64,000 nt of DNA from Clostridia bacterium (GTDB lineage: Bacteria; Bacillota; Clostridia; Lutisporales; Lutisporaceae), in NCBI GenBank assembly GCA_035628995.1, contig DASPIR010000034.1:62001-126000 (forward strand), written 5' to 3'. The notes below the pieces were generated by a model. That model was given only the letters and a program-made list of their open reading frames with translations, did not search any database and was not told where the DNA came from. The position numbers and the translations under genes are program-made. How positions within the stretch are numbered: the first letter of the stretch is position 1; the number at the start of each line of letters is the position of its first letter. Positions 44,487-52,560 of the stretch are shown here, one piece after another.

Positions 44487-45686
44487 TTATGCGAAGAAAT
44501 TCATGAATGCAGTAATAATACCTGCGTTAAAGAAGTCTATAAATAAGCTTCCTACTAATGGCAGTATGAAGAATGCCGCTGGAGCAGCTCCATATTTGCT
44601 TACGAGTGTTTCCATATTTGCAATGGCATTAGGTGTAGCACCCATTCCGAAGCCGCAATGTCCACTTGCCAGTACTGCTGCTTCATAATCTCTGCCCATA
44701 AGTCTGAAGGTTACGAAGTAAGCGAATAATATCATCAGGATTGTTTGAGCAAGCAGCATAACAACCAATGGTACAGCCAGTTCTGCCAGCTCCCAAAGCT
44801 TTAATCCCATTAAGGCCATTGATAGGTATAAGGATAGTGAAACACTTCCGATAACATCAATCTCATCCATAAAAGTATTATATAATTTTGTACCGTCAGA
44901 TATATTTCTCATTATAGCAGCTGCAAACATCGCACCTAAATATGATGGGAAAGTCATACCTACGCTTTGGAAAAAGGTTGAAATAATCGTACCCAATCCC
45001 ATTGCCAAGATAATCTGAGAAGCAGCGGAGGCAAAGTTGCCTGGAATCAATTCTTTTGTCTTTTCCACCAATATCACAGCAGCTTTACCTGCTGCCTTTG
45101 ACTTGTGATGGTTTTGTGACAAACCATATTTCTCAATTAAACGTTTTGCGATAGGTCCGCCAATCATACTACCAATAACCAAACCGAAAGTAGCAGAGGC
45201 CATGGCTACTGTAGTGGCTCCTATTGCTCCGGCCTTTTCAAATAATGGGGCAAATGCACCTGAGGTACCGTGGCCGCCAGTCAATGGAACGGATCCTGTA
45301 GCAAGTCCGAGTAGGGGGTTAAGGTTGAAAGCCTTCGCGAGACTTACGCCCACAATGTTTTGTAATAATACTAAAATGACAGACACTCCTAAGAATACTA
45401 AAACCTTTATACCGCCTTTTTTTAGCAGCTTAAAGCTTGCTGTAAAGCCGACTGTTGTAAAGAATGCAGTCATAAGAACCTTTTGCAGTGTAATATCCAT
45501 TTCAAGAGCCAATATGCCTGTTTGTCTAAGTACCAGGAAAAGTGTTGCAAATATCAATCCTCCTACTACAGCTGCAGGAATACAATATTTTTCAAGAAAA
45601 TCTATTCTCTTTCTTAAGGTTTGTCCCAGGAACAGCACAGCTACAGCCAATGCGATGGTTTGAATAAGATCGAACTTTAAAACCAT
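44487..45686 (-). CDS. gltS: GltS-type sodium/glutamate symporter
   Basis: Membrane transporter of the ESS family, 399 aa with about ten helices in two repeats. LFLGQTLRKRIDFLEKYCIPAAVVGG at the N terminus, the re-entrant loop GSVPLTGGHGTSGAFAPLF and its repeat GHCGFGMGATPNAIANM are the family signatures. Sodium-dependent glutamate uptake is expected. It lies downstream of the GlnK/GlnL-type genes, which probably control it. Its ribosome binding site pairs with an anti-SD segment in the leader, described separately. Confidence 0.92.
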   Translation of the reverse strand: MVLKFDLIQTIALAVAVLFLGQTLRKRIDFLEKYCIPAAVVGGLIFATLFLVLRQTGILALEMDITLQKVLMTAFFTTVGFTASFKLLKKGGIKVLVFLGVSVILVLLQNIVGVSLAKAFNLNPLLGLATGSVPLTGGHGTSGAFAPLFEKAGAIGATTVAMASATFGLVIGSMIGGPIAKRLIEKYGLSQNHHKSKAAGKAAVILVEKTKELIPGNFASAASQIILAMGLGTIISTFFQSVGMTFPSYLGAMFAAAIMRNISDGTKLYNTFMDEIDVIGSVSLSLYLSMALMGLKLWELAELAVPLVVMLLAQTILMILFAYFVTFRLMGRDYEAAVLASGHCGFGMGATPNAIANMETLVSKYGAAPAAFFILPLVGSLFIDFFNAGIITAFMNFFA

Positions 45687-45694
45687 AAAAAAAC

Positions 45695-45740
45695 ACCTCC
45701 ATAAAAATAATATAATGATACAGATTAATTTTATGGAGGT
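45695..45740 (-). promoter_or_regulatory. Leader hairpin sequestering the gltS ribosome binding site
   Basis: In the mRNA sense, ACCTCCATAAAATT (45727-45740) can pair with ATTTTTATGGAGGT (45695-45708) across an 18-nt loop, giving about 13 bp. The right arm contains the gltS Shine-Dalgarno GGAGGT, 8 nt before the ATG, so the stem would block translation unless opened. Confidence 0.6.
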
Positions 45741-45861
45741 CCTACATCAGACTACCGAGTACTTTATAATCCGACAAAAAGATTTATAAAATTCAATCTT
45801 TGGCACTAAATGAATCGCGTAATGCAATTGTCAGATAATATATACTGTAATAAGCGTTACA

Positions 45862-46734
45862 TTAGCTTGACTTAGAAATTATTCCTTCAACAAACTTTTT
45901 CACACTGATTTTTCCTCTTTCCTCCCGGGAATTTTCTATATATCGTATTTCTTGCTTTACTTGCTTGAAGTCGAATAAAATAGCGCTGTATTCTACAAAT
46001 TTATCATTGTAATAATCATCATGCCCTAATAAGGCAATGTTTTCCAAAGCCTTTAGAATAACTCTTCTTATTCTCTGTTCAATTGTCTTTGTATTAGTAG
46101 CTGCATCTTCTCCTTTATATTCTTCTTCAGCAATCTCTTTATAAAAATCTTGAAGTTGATATTGTTCTGAAGGGGAAACCTTCTTAAAATCCATAACCTT
46201 CTGAACCAGTTTCATAAGTTCTCTACTGCCGGTTTCGCTGATAATTCCAATATCGGTGAAAACTTGAAATGCATTATTACTAGTAATGGATTTTGAAGCA
46301 GGCTGCTTATTTTGATTAATATTAATAACTGCATTCGTTATTAGCTGCATAGAACGCTCCAATTCAATGTTGTGGCAGACACCTTTTATTACATTTATTA
46401 CTTCAATCATATTTATTGGCTTGCCGATAAAGAATATTATCCCTCTTTCATAAGCCTTTGCTATCATATCCTCATCTTCAACCTGCGAAATCATAATGAA
46501 TTTCCCTTGATAGCCTTCAGCTTTGACAGCTTCGATAATTTGGATGCCATCTCTGACTGGCAGAAGAAGATCAATCAGTACAATATCAGGATTATAGAAT
46601 ATAATTTCTTTTACCGCATGTTCCCCACTACTTAATTCGCCTACAACTTTACCCAAATTATTTTTTGAAATAATATGGGTAAACATCTTTCTTATATTGA
46701 TGTCATCATCGATGATGAAAAAAGTATTTTCCAT
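45862..46734 (-). CDS. GlnL/YcbB-type response regulator
   Basis: A 290-aa response regulator. The receiver has FIIDDDINIR (Asp-rich pocket), the phospho-acceptor Asp in DIVLIDLLLPV (about 54) and Lys in FFIGKPINM. A linker follows, then a C-terminal YcbB-type DNA-binding domain (TIEQRIRRVILKALENIALLGHDDYYNDKF). In Bacillus GlnL activates glutamine uptake and glutaminase genes. It lies 6 bp after the kinase gene and 175 bp before gltS. Confidence 0.88.
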   Translation of the reverse strand: MENTFFIIDDDINIRKMFTHIISKNNLGKVVGELSSGEHAVKEIIFYNPDIVLIDLLLPVRDGIQIIEAVKAEGYQGKFIMISQVEDEDMIAKAYERGIIFFIGKPINMIEVINVIKGVCHNIELERSMQLITNAVININQNKQPASKSITSNNAFQVFTDIGIISETGSRELMKLVQKVMDFKKVSPSEQYQLQDFYKEIAEEEYKGEDAATNTKTIEQRIRRVILKALENIALLGHDDYYNDKFVEYSAILFDFKQVKQEIRYIENSREERGKISVKKFVEGIISKSS

Positions 46735-46740
46735 TAAATA

Positions 46741-47976
46741 TCACCCCAATAAAGAATTCTTTGGTAAGGTTATTTCAAAAATAGTTCCTGCTTCTAAAGC
46801 AGACCCCACATTAATATTGCCTCGCAATTCTTCAACAATATTTTTTACATGGGATAGGCCGATACCTGTGGATGCTTTGCCATTATCATAGTATTTTGTA
46901 GTAAATCCCGGATTGAATATGTAGGGAAGAATATCTTTTTCAATTCCAACACCGTTATCTTCCACACAAAAGTAGATGTTATCCTCATCGCTCTTTTCAC
47001 TTACCTTTATTATTCCATCAATATCACAGGCATCAATCGCATTTATAATTAAATTATTTAGGATAGTAAAAAGACTATAATATTTTTTTAATTTAAAATC
47101 ATCTCTAAAATTAAAATGCATGGTTATTTTCTTTTCATGTTCAGAAAGATAACGGTTCGTGTTGTCTTTGATTATTGCATGCATATCTTTCAAGGTCATG
47201 GTTCCATTGTTTTCAAAGCTCTTCAGGAAACTTTGAAAGCCACTTAATATACGATAATATTCTTTTTTGATTTCATGTACTTCACGGGCGATATTAAGAG
47301 TGTCTTCTTGTAAATCTTCGTTTTCTTTATGTTTTTCATATAATTTGTAGCTTTTACTCATAACGTTTTCGATATCTCCCATAGATTTTTTCAAATAAAA
47401 CATTTCAGCCTGAATATCTGATATAAGGATATTTAATTGGCTATATCTTTTCTGGTGCTCCCGTCTAAGTATAAAAAGCTCTTGGTTTTTGTAGAGAAGA
47501 TAAATAAAGTATGCTGCGATGCTTCTGACTAAACCTATAAGAATGAATACTTGTATTATATCAAAACTGACAATTCCATCGCGTATAAGAACCTCAACGG
47601 TGTTGCTTAGAGAATCTGTTAATGAGAAAAGAAAGATAGCAGGAAAGAAGTGTTCTTTATATTTTCGAATACGGAGCAATAATATCAGGAATCCATATGC
47701 CAAATAGTAAGCTACTGAAGGTAAGTTATATTGTATTATATCAGTAAAAGGGATACCTGAAAAATACACACCTATTATGATTCTCAATAGAAAAACAATA
47801 ACACCTGCAAAAACGGCAGTATAATATTCTGAAATATCATCAGCAATTAATACAATTAGGTTCAAGGCGATAATACCTGCAGATATCCTCAAACTGCTGT
47901 TTATGGGATAGAAGTATATTTCTCCGAATAAGGCTACAAAAATCGCCGGTAATAAATATTTTTTTAATTTATCCAT
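46741..47976 (-). CDS. GlnK/YcbA-type sensor histidine kinase
   Basis: A 411-aa membrane kinase. About six transmembrane helices (1-170), a coiled-coil DHp-like segment with the probable phospho-acceptor His in REVHEIKKEYY, then a GHKL ATPase domain with N box LNNLIINAIDAC, G1 VEDNGVGIEKD and G2 TGIGLSHVK. Partner of the regulator 6 bp downstream. In Bacillus this pair responds to glutamine; here the linked transporter suggests glutamate or glutamine. Confidence 0.9.
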   Translation of the reverse strand: MDKLKKYLLPAIFVALFGEIYFYPINSSLRISAGIIALNLIVLIADDISEYYTAVFAGVIVFLLRIIIGVYFSGIPFTDIIQYNLPSVAYYLAYGFLILLLRIRKYKEHFFPAIFLFSLTDSLSNTVEVLIRDGIVSFDIIQVFILIGLVRSIAAYFIYLLYKNQELFILRREHQKRYSQLNILISDIQAEMFYLKKSMGDIENVMSKSYKLYEKHKENEDLQEDTLNIAREVHEIKKEYYRILSGFQSFLKSFENNGTMTLKDMHAIIKDNTNRYLSEHEKKITMHFNFRDDFKLKKYYSLFTILNNLIINAIDACDIDGIIKVSEKSDEDNIYFCVEDNGVGIEKDILPYIFNPGFTTKYYDNGKASTGIGLSHVKNIVEELRGNINVGSALEAGTIFEITLPKNSLLG

Positions 47977-48063
47977 AGTCGTCTCCTAAGCGGGACAAGG
48001 GACAGGTGCCTTCTCAGGTAGATAATTAACAGCTGCTTAGGTTATTGATTATTTAACCATAAC

Positions 48064-48096
48064 AAAAACAAGCATTCCCAAAAGGAGTGCTTGTTA
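48064..48096 (-). terminator. Terminator left of the tRNA-Arg island
   Basis: Minus-strand AACAAGCACTCCTTTTGGGAATGCTTGTTTTTGTT: 8-9 bp stem and U-tract. It is probably the original terminator of the tRNA-Arg gene, now separated from it by the insertion. Confidence 0.7.
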
Positions 48097-48120
48097 TAAC
48101 GTCCTGTGACGAGGATTTAC

Positions 48121-48170
48121 ATGGTGCGCCCAGAGGGAGTCGAACCCCCGACCTACTGATTCGAAGTCAG
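48121..48170 (-). repeat. tRNA-Arg(TCG) 3' fragment, left attachment site
   Basis: 50 bp identical to 51605-51654, from just past the CCA end to the anticodon stem of tRNA-Arg(TCG). Similarity ends at once on the anticodon side. This is the footprint of site-specific insertion into the tRNA gene. Confidence 0.88.
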
Positions 48171-48507
48171 TAATATTTTGTTATGTAAACTTATCTATGC
48201 TTGCTTAAAGCATTGTAATATAAGCTTTTTATTCTATCATTGTATTATAGAATTCGTTACCGTTATGTCATCAAATTCAAAAAGTGTCATCAAATTGTCA
48301 TCAATAAAATTTGTTACAATCTATGCAATTGTCAGGTCAAATACCGAGCCTTCCTTAGTATAGTAATTAATTAGCCAGATGTTTAGTAAACAATGGGCTA
48401 GGTATATTGTATCGCAGAATGTCTAATATTTCAACTTTGAATTATATGGATAATCCAATGTGTAGTTATCAATATAACATATCAATAAGAAATTCAATTA
48501 ATAAGAA
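48171..48507. other. AT-rich gene-free stretch inside the tRNA-Arg island
   Basis: No credible frame. It contains the triple repeat GTCATCAAA(TT) (48265-48305). I see no hairpin of note or promoter. Confidence 0.4.
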
Positions 48508-49386
48508 TTATATGTAATATTTTATTTTTTGCTCATTTACATGCTTTATTGCGTATTGGATTTGTGATTCAAGTTCAGGAAATAATATCCTTGTATTAAC
48601 ACCTATCATATCTAGTTCGGACAATATTTGTTCTTTTGTGGCAGCAGGAATGATGATCGTCCTGCTTTCAGGCCAGAGATCGTCAATTGATAAATAGCTT
48701 GCTTCACAGAATTCTATACCACTGCTCGTGTTTTCTTTGATTTTCATGCCACAAAGAACAAAAACTCCATCCTGACACCTTAATCTTTGATTTGTGAGTT
48801 TGGGATAGATACCGATCGGATCTGTTAGTATTTTAATTATAGCCTCATCATTGTGCAAATCTTCAACGCCTCTCAAAGGGTAGTTTAACAAATTGTTTTT
48901 TATCTCATCAATAAGCACTTGTGGCACAAAAGGCAAACTACTAAATTCAAAGATATACTTCATCACAATTGATATCCAAACAAATTCCTGCCGATAAAGA
49001 GGAAATGCGTGTAATTCAAAAACTGCTCCGTCTTTTGTGGGTTCTCCACAACATGCAAAATACAGGGCAACCAATGAATTTGTCGTAAAATCTATAAGTC
49101 GAGTAGGTAATCCGTAATGTTGCATTTTCATGAGTTTTTCAATATAGCTTAACCCTGTAAAAGAATCAGGTTCAATACGCTCAATCTCACGTATATAGTT
49201 GCCCTCATGTCTAAAACGACTATTTCGATATACAGATGGTTCTATTGGCCAATTTGCATTGGCTTGTCCACGGAATAGAGGCATATAATTTGTTGTTCGC
49301 GTATAGAATCTCGTGCTATCTGATAAAGCAACATCTTTGATATATTGTGTTACTGAGGTTACAACAATATTTTTACGCTTCGCCAC
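48508..49386 (-). CDS. FRG-domain protein
   Basis: A 292-aa protein carrying the FRG domain. The name motif is in MPLFRGQANANWPIEPSVYR (about 34-53). The conserved core MQHYGLPTRLIDFTTNSLVALYFAC (about 87-111) follows, and the C terminus contains RLRCQDGVFVL. FRG proteins are frequent in phages and defence islands, and their biochemical activity is not established. Lone gene of the island's left part, preceded by GGGGGC and by a MITE. An anti-phage or toxin-like role is inferred from context. Confidence 0.85.
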   Translation of the reverse strand: MAKRKNIVVTSVTQYIKDVALSDSTRFYTRTTNYMPLFRGQANANWPIEPSVYRNSRFRHEGNYIREIERIEPDSFTGLSYIEKLMKMQHYGLPTRLIDFTTNSLVALYFACCGEPTKDGAVFELHAFPLYRQEFVWISIVMKYIFEFSSLPFVPQVLIDEIKNNLLNYPLRGVEDLHNDEAIIKILTDPIGIYPKLTNQRLRCQDGVFVLCGMKIKENTSSGIEFCEASYLSIDDLWPESRTIIIPAATKEQILSELDMIGVNTRILFPELESQIQYAIKHVNEQKIKYYI

Positions 49387-49415
49387 TTAAAAGCCCCCTT
49401 TATATTATATTTGGG

Positions 49416-49477
49416 GTGCCAGTCTGTCAACTTATCAACTTATTCAGAAATAAGCTAACAAGTTGACAGACTGGCAT
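49416..49477. repeat. MITE-like palindromic element, copy 2
   Basis: 62 bp differing from copy 1 (44407-44468) at two positions, with the same GTGCCAGTCTGTCAACTT ends. It lies 29 bp upstream of the FRG gene. Confidence 0.8.
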
Positions 49478-49578
49478 ATAACTTCTATCCATTTTTCAAC
49501 ATGTTTCATTCTATCACCAAATTGTTTAATTGTAAATACTTGTTAATTAATCCACCAATATACATATTATTCTGTGTC

Positions 49579-49614
49579 AAAAAACACAAAGCCCCCAGTT
49601 TATCTGGAGGCTCT
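49579..49614 (-). terminator. Terminator of the Rap/Phr-like unit
   Basis: Minus-strand GAGCCTCCAGATAAACTGGGGGCTTTGTGTTTTTT: stem GCCTCCAG/CTGGGGGC and T-rich tail, 18 bp after the peptide gene. Confidence 0.8.
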
Positions 49615-49631
49615 GCAACGTATATTTAACA

Positions 49632-49838
49632 TTAGTCAGGGTCAGTATCATGCACTAATACCACTATTGGCGGAGCATCAAGTCTAATTGATTCCTCATC
49701 GGTATTTTGAATATACTGCTCCTCTGTTACAGGATTCACAACCGCATCTGGTGTAGTGTCATGAACAGCAAATACAGTCATGAAAGACGTACAAGTGATA
49801 GTGATAACTAAAAGACAAATAACCATTAGCTTTTTCAT
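49632..49838 (-). CDS. Phr-like secreted signalling-peptide precursor
   Basis: A 68-aa precursor. It has an N-terminal signal peptide (MKKLMVICLL..., likely cleavage after VFA at 24) and a short acidic exported part. Two related segments, VHDTTPD just after the signal peptide and VHDTDPD at the very C terminus, could each be a mature peptide. It begins 15 bp after the stop of the Rap-like gene with GGAGG before its ATG, exactly as phr genes follow rap genes. No sequence homology to known Phr peptides is claimed; the call rests on architecture. Confidence 0.7.
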   Translation of the reverse strand: MKKLMVICLLVITITCTSFMTVFAVHDTTPDAVVNPVTEEQYIQNTDEESIRLDAPPIVVLVHDTDPD

Positions 49839-49853
49839 TGGTTTTCCTCCTTC

Positions 49854-50942
49854 TTAATTTGAACTTAGTACTTTTAATGAAAGGCACATATCGCTTAGAA
49901 TATTATTGAGTTCCCCTTTGCAAGTTTTACTTCCCTTACCAATCTTATCCATTATATCTGTAATCTGTTTTGCATATTGGGCCATTATCTGTTTGTCTTC
50001 CAAATCTGCTTTTACAGCAATGTTAATTCCATCAACGATGAAACATTTGTACATGAAGATTTCATTAACCTGACTTATCAATTCAACCAGCCTATTTAGT
50101 TCGTCTTTTGACTCGCCCTGTAATATTTTAATCTGAGTATATGTCATAAAGAATATAAAGAACTTGCTCATATTCTTACTTTCCAATAATACAAATGCTT
50201 CGTTTATATGCTCCAAAGCTTTTTCATAGTTACCTATATTCTTATACAATTCTGCAATACTATTATGTATGCTACTTCTTTCAATCGAATAATCTTCCCC
50301 GTAGAGTTTTAGTGCTTTGTTGAAATATTCAAGTGCCTCATTATATAACTCACGCCTTTCATAATTTGCACCGATATTTAAGAGTACTTTCCCTTGCTGT
50401 GGGATTTCTTTTGCATATATTAATGCTTCGCAAAGCACATTGTACGAATTAATGTAATCTTCCATGTGCCAATATAGTATGCCAGTACGCAAATAGAGTA
50501 AATATTGCGTTTTATCCTCTAAGCCATCTGTATAAGGCAAAAGTTCGAGGGCTTGTTTAAATGCTTTTTGGGCTGACTTGTACTTTAGGTCATAGAAACT
50601 CACTAACCCTTTGTCAGCTAAAAATTGAACTATCAAATTATATGACTTCTGTTCCATTGTAATCCTTAGAGACTGACTAATGTACCTGGTTGCCTTTTTA
50701 GTATCGTTCTTGTAAAAATGGTACATTCCGATGTTTCTTATCATCTCTGCTGTTTCTTTAGTCAATGCCTTTACTAAACATAATCTTTTAAGCTTTTTCA
50801 ACATAACGATATCATCATTGTGTGTATAGCTCTGGATATCCTTGGTAATATTATCGACATTTCCAATTATTTCTTCAGTCAGCAATATTCCTTTCTTTTC
50901 TTTTTCTAAGAGTTTACGTACATCCAGAATATTAACCCGCAA
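49854..50942 (-). CDS. Rap-like TPR receptor (RRNPP-type)
   Basis: A 362-aa cytoplasmic protein. A helical N-terminal region (1-75) precedes five to six tetratricopeptide repeats (for example ALEYFNKALKLYGEDYSIE, ALEHINEAFVLLESKN). Length and layout match Rap proteins. There is no recognisable DNA-binding HTH, so it would act on a protein partner rather than DNA. The start is TTG at 50942; the ribosome binding site is GGGGGTGA at the end of a run of ten G. Followed by the peptide gene. Target and peptide binding are inferred. Confidence 0.7.
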   Translation of the reverse strand: MRVNILDVRKLLEKEKKGILLTEEIIGNVDNITKDIQSYTHNDDIVMLKKLKRLCLVKALTKETAEMIRNIGMYHFYKNDTKKATRYISQSLRITMEQKSYNLIVQFLADKGLVSFYDLKYKSAQKAFKQALELLPYTDGLEDKTQYLLYLRTGILYWHMEDYINSYNVLCEALIYAKEIPQQGKVLLNIGANYERRELYNEALEYFNKALKLYGEDYSIERSSIHNSIAELYKNIGNYEKALEHINEAFVLLESKNMSKFFIFFMTYTQIKILQGESKDELNRLVELISQVNEIFMYKCFIVDGINIAVKADLEDKQIMAQYAKQITDIMDKIGKGSKTCKGELNNILSDMCLSLKVLSSN

Positions 50943-51184
50943 AATTTATCACCCCCCCCCCACTCAAAAACAAAGAATGTAATTTATAATCAGATTATAT
51001 CAAATTTTGGAAATCATTGCTATATTTAAATGTAAAATGCTGGATTTTTTATATGAACGGTAAATAAAAGTACTAAAAACAAAAAAACTCCATTTTAAGG
51101 AGTTTTATTCTGTCAATAGTGCATTTATTTATTGCCTCTTCTCCTGAAGAAATAGTAGATTACACAGCCAGTTAGTATCTAGGG

Positions 51185-51328
51185 TGCCAGTCTGTCTAAA
51201 CTGATACCTATGTCAAAGACATTTATAAAAAGTGCTAAGCACTCAAAAGATGATTTCTGAACTGTACAGGAGTCATCTTTTTTAATCCCCATTGATAAAG
51301 CGGTCAATAGTTATAGTGCCAGTCTGTC
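51185..51328. repeat. Two direct copies of the MITE end flanking an IS remnant
   Basis: GTGCCAGTCTGTC occurs at 51185-51197 and again, extended to GTGCCAGTCTGTCAACTT, at 51316-51333. The left copy is where the 3' end of the decayed transposase unit stops, so these sequences look like IS termini. Confidence 0.6.
51235..51297 (-). pseudogene. IS3-family transposase OrfB remnant, C-terminal end
   Basis: The minus strand reads YQWGLKKMTPVQFRNHLLSA then TAG, the typical last 20 residues of IS3/IS150-type OrfB. The frame is lost just upstream, so only this tail survives. Confidence 0.8.
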
Positions 51329-51465
51329 AACTTGTCAACTTACTACTTCCACTTTTATTCTAGCACTACTTGCAATATAAACACATATTCCAATAACCAT
51401 ATAACGTTACAGCTAAACCACAAAAAAGTTTTCAGTGTCGAAATTTAACATAGTTTCACAAAGCA

Positions 51466-51489
51466 AAAAAGCCTTGAAATATCAAGACT
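51466..51489 (-). terminator. Terminator of tRNA-Arg pair
   Basis: Minus-strand AGTCTTGATATTTCAAGGCTTTTTT: 7-bp stem with a U-tract, about 20 bp after tRNA-Arg(CCG). Confidence 0.75.
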
Positions 51490-51507
51490 TTAATTATTAT
51501 CTAAAAA

Positions 51508-51584
51508 TGGTGCACCTAGAGGGACTTGAACCCACGGCACACGGTTTCGGAAACCGCTGCTCTATCCAGCTGAGCTATAGATGC
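51508..51584 (-). tRNA. tRNA-Arg (anticodon CCG)
   Basis: 77 nt with encoded CCA. Acceptor GCATCTA/TAGGTGC, anticodon stem GCGGT/ACCGT with loop TTCCGAA, T-arm GGGTTCAAGTCC. It lies 22 bp downstream of tRNA-Arg(TCG) in the same orientation, on the island side of the right repeat. Confidence 0.95.
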
Positions 51585-51605
51585 ATATTTATTTATTCAT
51601 ATATA

Positions 51606-51682
51606 TGGTGCGCCCAGAGGGAGTCGAACCCCCGACCTACTGATTCGAAGTCAGCCACTCTATCCAGCTGAGCTATGAGCGC
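51606..51682 (-). tRNA. tRNA-Arg (anticodon TCG)
   Basis: 77 nt with encoded CCA. Acceptor GCGCTCA/TGGGCGC, anticodon loop CTTCGAA. Intact copy of the gene whose 3' 50 bp recur at 48121-48170; the integration target. Confidence 0.96.
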
Positions 51683-52056
51683 ACGTATTACTGAGCCGAC
51701 CAACTGATTAATTTGAGAGTAGACCAACTGATTGGCACTATTATATATTACCATATTAGTCGCAAATATAAAAGTTCTAATATTTTCACTCTGAGGTATT
51801 CTAGTCATCTTAATCAATTTATATACTTTTTTGCTCTATGTACCCTTGTAAATAACCGCTTCTCAGACCTATTAAAGTGCATAAAGTGTTAATCATGTGT
51901 TGTAATGGTAATTAGCTATGCTTAGCACTCACTCAATTCATTCATACACTTTGAGCAAATAATCTTTTCTTTATATAACTTCGATTCACCTACACTATCG
52001 CAGAAGAAGCAAGAAGGGGTATATTTTCTTTCCTAAAATTTACCCTCTTATACATA
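51683..52056. other. Gene-poor stretch upstream of the tRNA-Arg pair
   Basis: It contains a 12-bp direct repeat GACCAACTGATT (51698 and 51722) where the tRNA-Arg promoter should be, with a minus-strand TATAAT near 51742. A zinc-ribbon fragment lies at 51922-52036. Nothing else is supported. Confidence 0.45.
51922..52036 (-). pseudogene. Possible zinc-ribbon fragment
   Basis: The minus strand encodes about 36 codons with the pattern C-F-F-C ... C-S-K-C (KYTPSCFFCDSV..., KIICSKCMNELSEC). It resembles small two-CxxC proteins such as the anti-sigma-G factor Gin. There is no start codon before an upstream TAG, so it is probably a truncated remnant. Confidence 0.35.
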
Positions 52057-52098
52057 AAAAAGCTCATAGACGGTATAAGACCATCTATACGAGCTTAT
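52057..52098 (-). terminator. Terminator of 52114 membrane-protein gene
   Basis: Minus-strand AAGCTCGTATAGATGGTC...GTCTATGAGCTTTTTTATG: 15-bp imperfect stem with U-tract. Confidence 0.8.
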
Positions 52099-52113
52099 AT
52101 AAAACACTATTAA

Positions 52114-52560
52114 TCACTTTGTCTTAACTGTTGTTTCTATTAAGTACCTTTTAAACGCTAAACCTAATACTACTCCAAAAAAAATCGCACCAAGAAATTC
52201 AGCGAGATAGCCACTTACTGGTCTATACGGAAAGGTTTTTCCTTCTAGTGTAACAGTTAAGAAAAATTCTAAAACTGCCCAAACGAATAATGACAAAAAC
52301 GCACTTTTTAAGATGAGATAGTCAGAACCAACTTTGTTTATTCCATAATATAGGACAAAAGCAATAAAACCTGCAACTATAGAACTAACAATAATCCCTA
52401 TCACAGGGACTGGTCTATTCCCTGTAACCGCAAAACTATCTAATTGATAAAGAGTGTATTTCGATAATCCCATATATTTCGTAACCATAGTAAATAATTG
52501 AAAAGGTATAGTACAAATCATTCCTATTAAAATAGCAACTAAGGGTTTATCAGTATTCAT
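52114..52560 (-). CDS. Small four-TM membrane protein
   Basis: A 148-aa protein with hydrophobic helices at about 8-28, 52-75, 85-108 and 123-142. Conserved-looking loops are GNRPVPVIG and TFPYRPVSGYLAEF. The layout recalls the YagU/YqhR-type family, but I cannot confirm it. The ATG at 52560 has GGAGGGA 10 nt upstream; an earlier GTG overlaps that site. Single gene with its own terminator. Confidence 0.65.
   Translation of the reverse strand: MNTDKPLVAILIGMICTIPFQLFTMVTKYMGLSKYTLYQLDSFAVTGNRPVPVIGIIVSSIVAGFIAFVLYYGINKVGSDYLILKSAFLSLFVWAVLEFFLTVTLEGKTFPYRPVSGYLAEFLGAIFFGVVLGLAFKRYLIETTVKTK

Larger units (their letters stand above)
50943..51507. other. Gene-free stretch with terminator, IS remnant and repeat ends
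   Basis: It holds the G10 tract (50952-50961), a hairpin AACTCCATTTTAAGGAGTT (51087-51105) with A7 on one side and T-rich sequence on the other, two partial MITE ends, the IS3-family remnant and the terminator of tRNA-Arg(CCG) (about 51466-51489). No other gene is credible. Confidence 0.55.
48121..51654. mobile_element. Small tRNA-Arg-borne island
   Basis: About 3.5 kb between exact 50-bp tRNA repeats. It contains an FRG-domain gene, a Rap-like receptor with a secreted peptide gene, a MITE, an IS3-family remnant and, oddly, an intact tRNA-Arg(CCG). No integrase is intact; the 337 bp next to the left repeat (48171-48507), where an integrase would end, hold only AT-rich sequence. Confidence 0.65.

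Noticed and set aside
48230-48320. Possible C-terminal remnant of an integrase next to the left tRNA-Arg repeat
   Set aside because: The minus strand gives about 25 codons with no recognisable recombinase motif; position alone is not enough.
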